From positions 406,423 through 470,422 of the forward strand of contig RQTK01000058.1 in assembly GCA_003991915.1 (NCBI GenBank): DNA of 64,000 nucleotides, read 5' to 3'. Shown here piece by piece: positions 45,861 to 64,000 of this stretch (its first letter is position 1; each line of letters starts with the position of its first letter). The translations under genes were made by a program, and so were the position numbers. The notes under the pieces are model-generated. The model saw nothing but the letters and a program-made list of their open reading frames with translations, was not told the origin of the DNA and did no database searches. This stretch comes from Elysia chlorotica (Eukaryota; Mollusca; Gastropoda; Plakobranchidae).

Positions 45861-47150
45861 GATCTCATTCCTTCACTGATAAAACTAAGTGTTTGGCTCT
45901 AGATGTGGTCTATTACTGTGTTGGTTGTAATCTAGTACAGACCTGATACACGTATATATCCGATATAGAGGGTCCTTAGGGTCTGTATATTGGAGCCCCA
46001 TTTTGTACTGGCAATATGTTTAAAAAGTGAGAGTCGTTTGGTAGCCTTTTCTTTCATGTTTGCTACATGTCTTCTCATGGTAAGTACCAGTTTTCACAGG
46101 TGCAAGGATTTAAGCAGTATATCCTGTAAGATGGACATGGGGGGTTTTGTGGAGACTTTCCTTCATAGCAATCTATAGGGATATTGCTTGATGTATGAGT
46201 CTTAGGTAGTTCTATTTTCTTGTTCTTTATAGTTATGCCACTTAGTTGGAGGATGTTCAGCTTAGTTTGCTTCTTTGGATTTCTTTCCTCTTTCTTTCTA
46301 AATGGACCTTGGCATTTCTGTCTCCTCTGGTAACCAGTAGCATACTTGTCACGAGATGCAGTCTGGTTTCACACTGACTGGCGCGGGCGTTTTACAAGGT
46401 GTCGACCGATCTCGTTTGATTCTTTTTTTGTTTTCTTCGTGGCATTACTGGAGGTTTCTTTGACCGCTCCTCTAACCCACCCAAACTATCATCTGCAATG
46501 AGTATCCCCCTGTCAGGAATGTACTTACACAGTTTAAGGGTGGCCAATACAAACCCTGGTGAGACTGTGTCTTAGCTGCAGTCTTCGCCACTAGAGCCTG
46601 CTAGCTGGTTGACATTTGACCATTTTGTTAGCTACTATTTAATGCCATTGGTGGTTGTAGATCACCATATCGTCACGTCATGCTGCGTCTGTGAGGATCT
46701 TTTTACCAAGACTAGTTTTGTTGGCTTCATGCTTTCCACTCTAAGGGAAAGAACCTGATCTATTGCGTGGAGAGGGTAACCCAAAAGATGTCAAAATGCA
46801 ACATTCTGACTATCAAATAGGGGTAATAAAGATAAAGAGTAGGGGGGGGGTGATCTGCTATATACTAGTACAGTAACTAGTTCGAACCCACAGGCAAGGA
46901 TCTGTTGATGGACATAAGATTTTTCCAAACGTCGGTGGGTACTGTATGTCGCATGTCGCAGGGGCATGTTGTCCTCCTGACCAGAGGTCAGTCAGCTGCC
47001 TATGACCTCACGGTCAGGGCATTCAGGCAGCACGACGTGAACGTTGAGTTGGCTTGAGTATTTTATGCGATTAAATTTGCATGGACTGACAGCTGCCGCA
47101 CATATTTACTAGAGGGGGACTGTAAGTTGAGCATTAATAATCCTTACTGC
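45861..47150. other. Region of probable decayed mobile-element coding sequence
   Basis: Base composition is less AT-rich than the neighbours, and short protein-like stretches appear on both strands: on minus near 46490-46555, and on plus near 46907-47057 reading QGHVVLLTRGQSAAYDLTVR then AFRQHDVNVELA and a stop. No family could be named and no splice structure was seen. Confidence 0.35.
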
Positions 47151-47174
47151 TCTAAGACTATAGATGATTGCTAT

Positions 47175-47243
47175 TGGATGGAGGGAGAGGCAGATATGTA
47201 TGTATGTATGGGGGGAGAGGCAGATATGTATGTATGTATGTTA
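47175..47243. repeat. Two-copy minisatellite
   Basis: Two direct copies of a unit of about 33 bp, GGGAGAGGCAGATATGTATG plus a TATGTATG extension. Confidence 0.9.
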
Positions 47244-48094
47244 TGTTTTTCTAAAAGCCTCTTAGGATTTCTGTAGAATCTTTGATTTAGAGGGTTATTT
47301 CCAGTTACATATTTTTTTCTTAGCATTACATAGCTGTTTTTATGGTGAAAAACACTATATAAATAAGGATTAGTATACCTCAATATTAATGTACACATTC
47401 CTGTTTAAATTTCGCTGCAGGCAACAATATAGACATAGGGTCGTAAGTACAACGTCATGTAGCTTACAACTCGTCGTAAGCCTTTTTATTCTTATAGTTG
47501 TGAGCTACCGTGGCGTTGTTCTTACAGCCCCTTGTTGTTTTTGTCCAAATTTTTCTATTATACGCACTATGTTAAGTGCTTTTTTTTCAATAAAATGATT
47601 TGGTTGACCGCCGAAGAAACTAAACTCTCTCCAAAATTTTTTTTTTGTAGTATACCAGTAGGTCTCAAGAAAAGGTTATTATAGCGTGCAATAATATTTT
47701 CAAGCCTTGTGAATATGATTTAAAAGCCTAGAGTAAAATTCGGATAGAATCATCACATAAACTCGGCCTCGAAAATGTGTTGGGCTTTCCTATAGAATAG
47801 TACATCATTGTATTATGGTACTCGAAGAAAACCCTAAGTTGAATAAAAGTTATTTTAGTACAATCCCATGACAAAGCTTCTACATGTATACATAGATCTA
47901 GACTACAACCAGAGACAGTATTTCACTCTCACTGCTACAACTGCGGATGGTGACAATGATTGAGTCATTAAAAAGATTTAAAAACGTCTAGTAAAAGTAT
48001 GGTCAAATGCGTATAAACTAGATCTATTGTCTAAACTAGGTCTTATGCAGTACGTCCTTAATAAAAATTATTATATTAATTTTAGTATAATTAA

Positions 48095-48155
<61 letters not shown>
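48095..48155. repeat. (CT)n microsatellite
   Basis: About 28 CT units. Confidence 0.97.
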
Positions 48156-48156
<1 letters not shown>

Positions 48157-48379
48157 GTTATCAGCTGTTCGAATTGGGTCAAGGCCAAATACAAAGAATG
48201 TAAGAGTACTGGAGGAATACTGTGATAGCCTCGCCGAAGCACGGCTTGTTTTCATGATCATTGTCCAGTTACCAGAATGGGTGAAATAGTCTATTGTTTC
48301 TGATTTTATCTTCAGACAGATTGCATCTAGTAGAAGTGACAATACATGAGGTGTGATGTTAAATTTTGTCTAAAGTTTT

Positions 48380-48570
48380 CAATCTAGATCTAGATTCTAG
48401 ATGTCGACTACCTAAAGGATCATAATTTTATTATTAATTCTTTGAGGTGTAGCACCCGTAAATCTTCAGTGAACTGGATTCGTATAAACAGAATTTGAAC
48501 CTAGACCTAAACAGATTTAGATTCTAGAATCTACATGTAGATCTAGATTTTTATATACTAGATCTAGATT
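48380..48570. repeat. TCTAGATC palindromic repeat cluster
   Basis: Several TCTAGATCTAGA-type words, as at 2630-3090 and 26690-26960. Confidence 0.75.
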
Positions 48571-48660
48571 TGGATCCTTGATCTAACCCAGACAACTCTA
48601 TCTTCGATCCTGTTATATTTAAGCCTCACACCATTATGCTGTGTCATGCATGGGAAAAAT

Positions 48661-48661
48661 A

Positions 48662-48717
<56 letters not shown>

Positions 48718-48719
48718 GT
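48661..48719. repeat. (ATT)n microsatellite
   Basis: Pure ATT trinucleotide array. Confidence 0.97.
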
Positions 48720-50109
48720 ATTGGGTGAACGCTTAGATTTATTCAACTGCCAGGCCATAGTACAAAAACACTCAAATATATAGATCTAAATTTGGCCCAA
48801 GACACTACATGTAGTGCGTATAGCAAAATTTGGACAAAAGCCAGTTTATGCAATATATAGTGCGTATGGACATTCCCAGTTTGTATATCTAGATCTAATT
48901 TTCCACATTGTCGACACACTTTGAATGATTGATTATATAGCCTATATTATTATTGTGGTTTCCGTGTAAGAACTCTCCGTTTAAAAACCCACACTATCTT
49001 TGAACCTGCTACCCCTATGAAACATAACTTACACAAGTACCAACCCGCTCTTAGTCTCTCCTCTAATAAAGTCTTAAGAGACTTTTTTAAGGGTGGGAAG
49101 CAGTCATTACGCCAGAGTGGATATGTATCCAATCACTGAAAGGAGTGACTTGACCATTCAACCAATACCTCAATATTTTTTTTTCAATCTTGCCCACCAC
49201 TGCTCTCAGGTGCTCAACAAAGTAAAAAAAAAAATTCAGGGAACCTGTGAGTGTAAAAATTGACCGCTTACTATTTACTGAAGATTTATCACTTTTTTGC
49301 CAAATCTTAGGCTCATTTTGTTCAACTCCTGTTAGCACCTGTACCTTCTACCCGCTTTTCTTGTGTCTGAGGGGCGTGTTCTTAGGCGGAGACCACTGTT
49401 TTATCTGGATCTAGAAGTTCAAAATTGTCTTGAATTTCAAGGCATGATATAGTAGATCTTTGATTCACAGCGTTCGTTATTTGGACAGAAACACTTAAAT
49501 TTACATGTATAGCGCATAGTAAAACTTGAACAGAAACACTATACTTAGTGCTTATCTATGTAGACTGAGTAAAAAAAGAAGTACACATATAACTGTATAC
49601 GGGCCTGAAGACCTTTGTAAATGTTAAAAGGGAAACAATTTGTCTGCTACAAATACATGGGCAGAGATTATGTGTGTGGGGTCTATAAACAGTATACTGT
49701 GTATAAAATTTCCTATCCTAAGTTTGCAATACACACTTATTGTGATGGTAGTTTTTTTTTACAAAATAATGGAGAGAAACACTGTGTTTAGCAATAACTT
49801 TATGTCACAGTGTAGATGTTTAAAATTCAGCCGATACCTTGCCTTTCTTTGAGGGTCAGGCCACAAAATTTTCTTTGAACGAAAACATAATTTGTATAGC
49901 ACAATTTGCACAAAAGCACCAAAATGCGGAGACATTTGGAGAAAAATACCATAGTGAGTGTAGCCAAATTTGGCATATAGACATAGGTATAAACTCTATA
50001 GATGGTGAAATTGATGAACATGTAATATATAAACAGTTATGGTTATTATTATTTATGTAATACATCTATACGTTTAAAAAGTACCATGACACATGATGTA
50101 TATGTGATA

Positions 50110-50306
50110 TTGTAATTCTCATCTGTTTGTTTTTCCTTCTTTTTGACCAGATCCTTCATCAGCTTTTTTGTAAAAGCTCTAAATGAGGACCTCACTTGAA
50201 TTCCAGCACTCTTCATTTTGATCAGTGATCTGTTATACATGTCTGTCTCCCCAAGAACTGGAACTCTTGTCACAGTTAAAGAATAATTAGCTATTTGAGT
50301 CCTCAT
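50110..50306 (-). other. Coding-like minus-strand segment upstream of DCAF11
   Basis: An 85-codon frame from an ATG reads LTVTRVPVLGETDMYNRSLI then KMKSAGIQVRSSFRAFTKKL and MKDLVKKKEKQTDENYN. The composition is protein-like and basic, unlike AT-rich noise. It starts about 155 bp from the DCAF11 start codon on the opposite strand, so it could be a divergent gene's exon or a repeat scrap. I recognise no family. Confidence 0.25.
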
Positions 50307-50461
50307 TCAGCAAATCAGGCGTTTTTGGTGTTAATTTATAAATTCTTCCAGCAGTCAATTAAATTTTTACCAATTGAAAATTGTACTTCTAAGCATCAAG
50401 AGCACACCAGAGCAGAAAGGTTTGTCTCACATGTGGAGGTGAGCGCACCTTCCGTTGACGT

Positions 50462-63853
<13,392 letters not shown>

Positions 63854-64000
63854 GTAAGATTTATGTCAGAGAAAGGCTGGGTTGAGAAAAGTATTAAAGA
63901 AAAGTGTTCTTTACAGAAGGTTTAGTAGTAGAAGGAGGTTGAATTTTTCTAAAGAGTAAAGAGAAAGCATCTATACACATACCTACTCACATAAGAAATA

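Overview
This is nuclear DNA from an animal, most likely a lophotrochozoan and plausibly a gastropod mollusc (inference). It is AT-rich, its genes are split by GT-AG introns, and long intergenic stretches hold microsatellites, tRNA-derived SINEs, LINE scraps and small inverted-repeat elements. No bacterial operon structure, CRISPR array, rRNA gene or convincing functional tRNA gene is visible.

Four conserved protein genes could be assembled exon by exon. (1) 3116-7746 (+): a FAM210A-like mitochondrial DUF1279 protein, four exons. (2) 23721-26102 (-): selenoprotein O (SelO pseudokinase AMPylator), two exons. A TGA sits exactly at the C-terminal CxxU position, and the N-terminus looks like a signal peptide or membrane anchor. 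(3) About 29004-35732 (+): an RMDN1-like (FAM82) microtubule/mitochondrial TPR protein, seven clear exons, with the 5' end not settled. (4) 50462-63853 and beyond (+): DCAF11/WDR23, a WD40 substrate receptor of CUL4-DDB1 ligase. Fourteen exons are in the window and the gene runs off the right edge. SELENOO and the RMDN gene are arranged head to head.

Between FAM210A and SELENOO lies a tandem segmental duplication: copy A is about 11274-16007 and copy B about 16079-21343. Each copy carries a CCAAT/TATA promoter and, about 1.2 kb downstream, a block of about 185 bp that is far better conserved than its flanks. This block encodes an identical 46-residue reading in both copies, and the only two substitutions in it are synonymous. 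Copy B has two deletions and an insert of about 2 kb holding a 5'-truncated LINE with a TAAG tail. This pair is the best candidate for an undescribed gene.

The rest is repeat biology. Two TTAA-flanked, piggyBac-like non-autonomous elements are packed with CTA/CTC polypyrimidine microsatellite; one sits in an RMDN intron and one in a DCAF11 intron. A 355-bp TA-flanked MITE has perfect 73-bp terminal inverted repeats. There are several degraded SINEs, a CR1/Jockey-type LINE scrap just upstream of FAM210A exon 2, and clusters of the palindromic TCTAGATC repeat near the 5' ends of FAM210A and SELENOO/RMDN. Long (CT)n, (GTAT)n, (ATT)n, (GTT)n and (GTA)n arrays account for most of the long spurious open frames.
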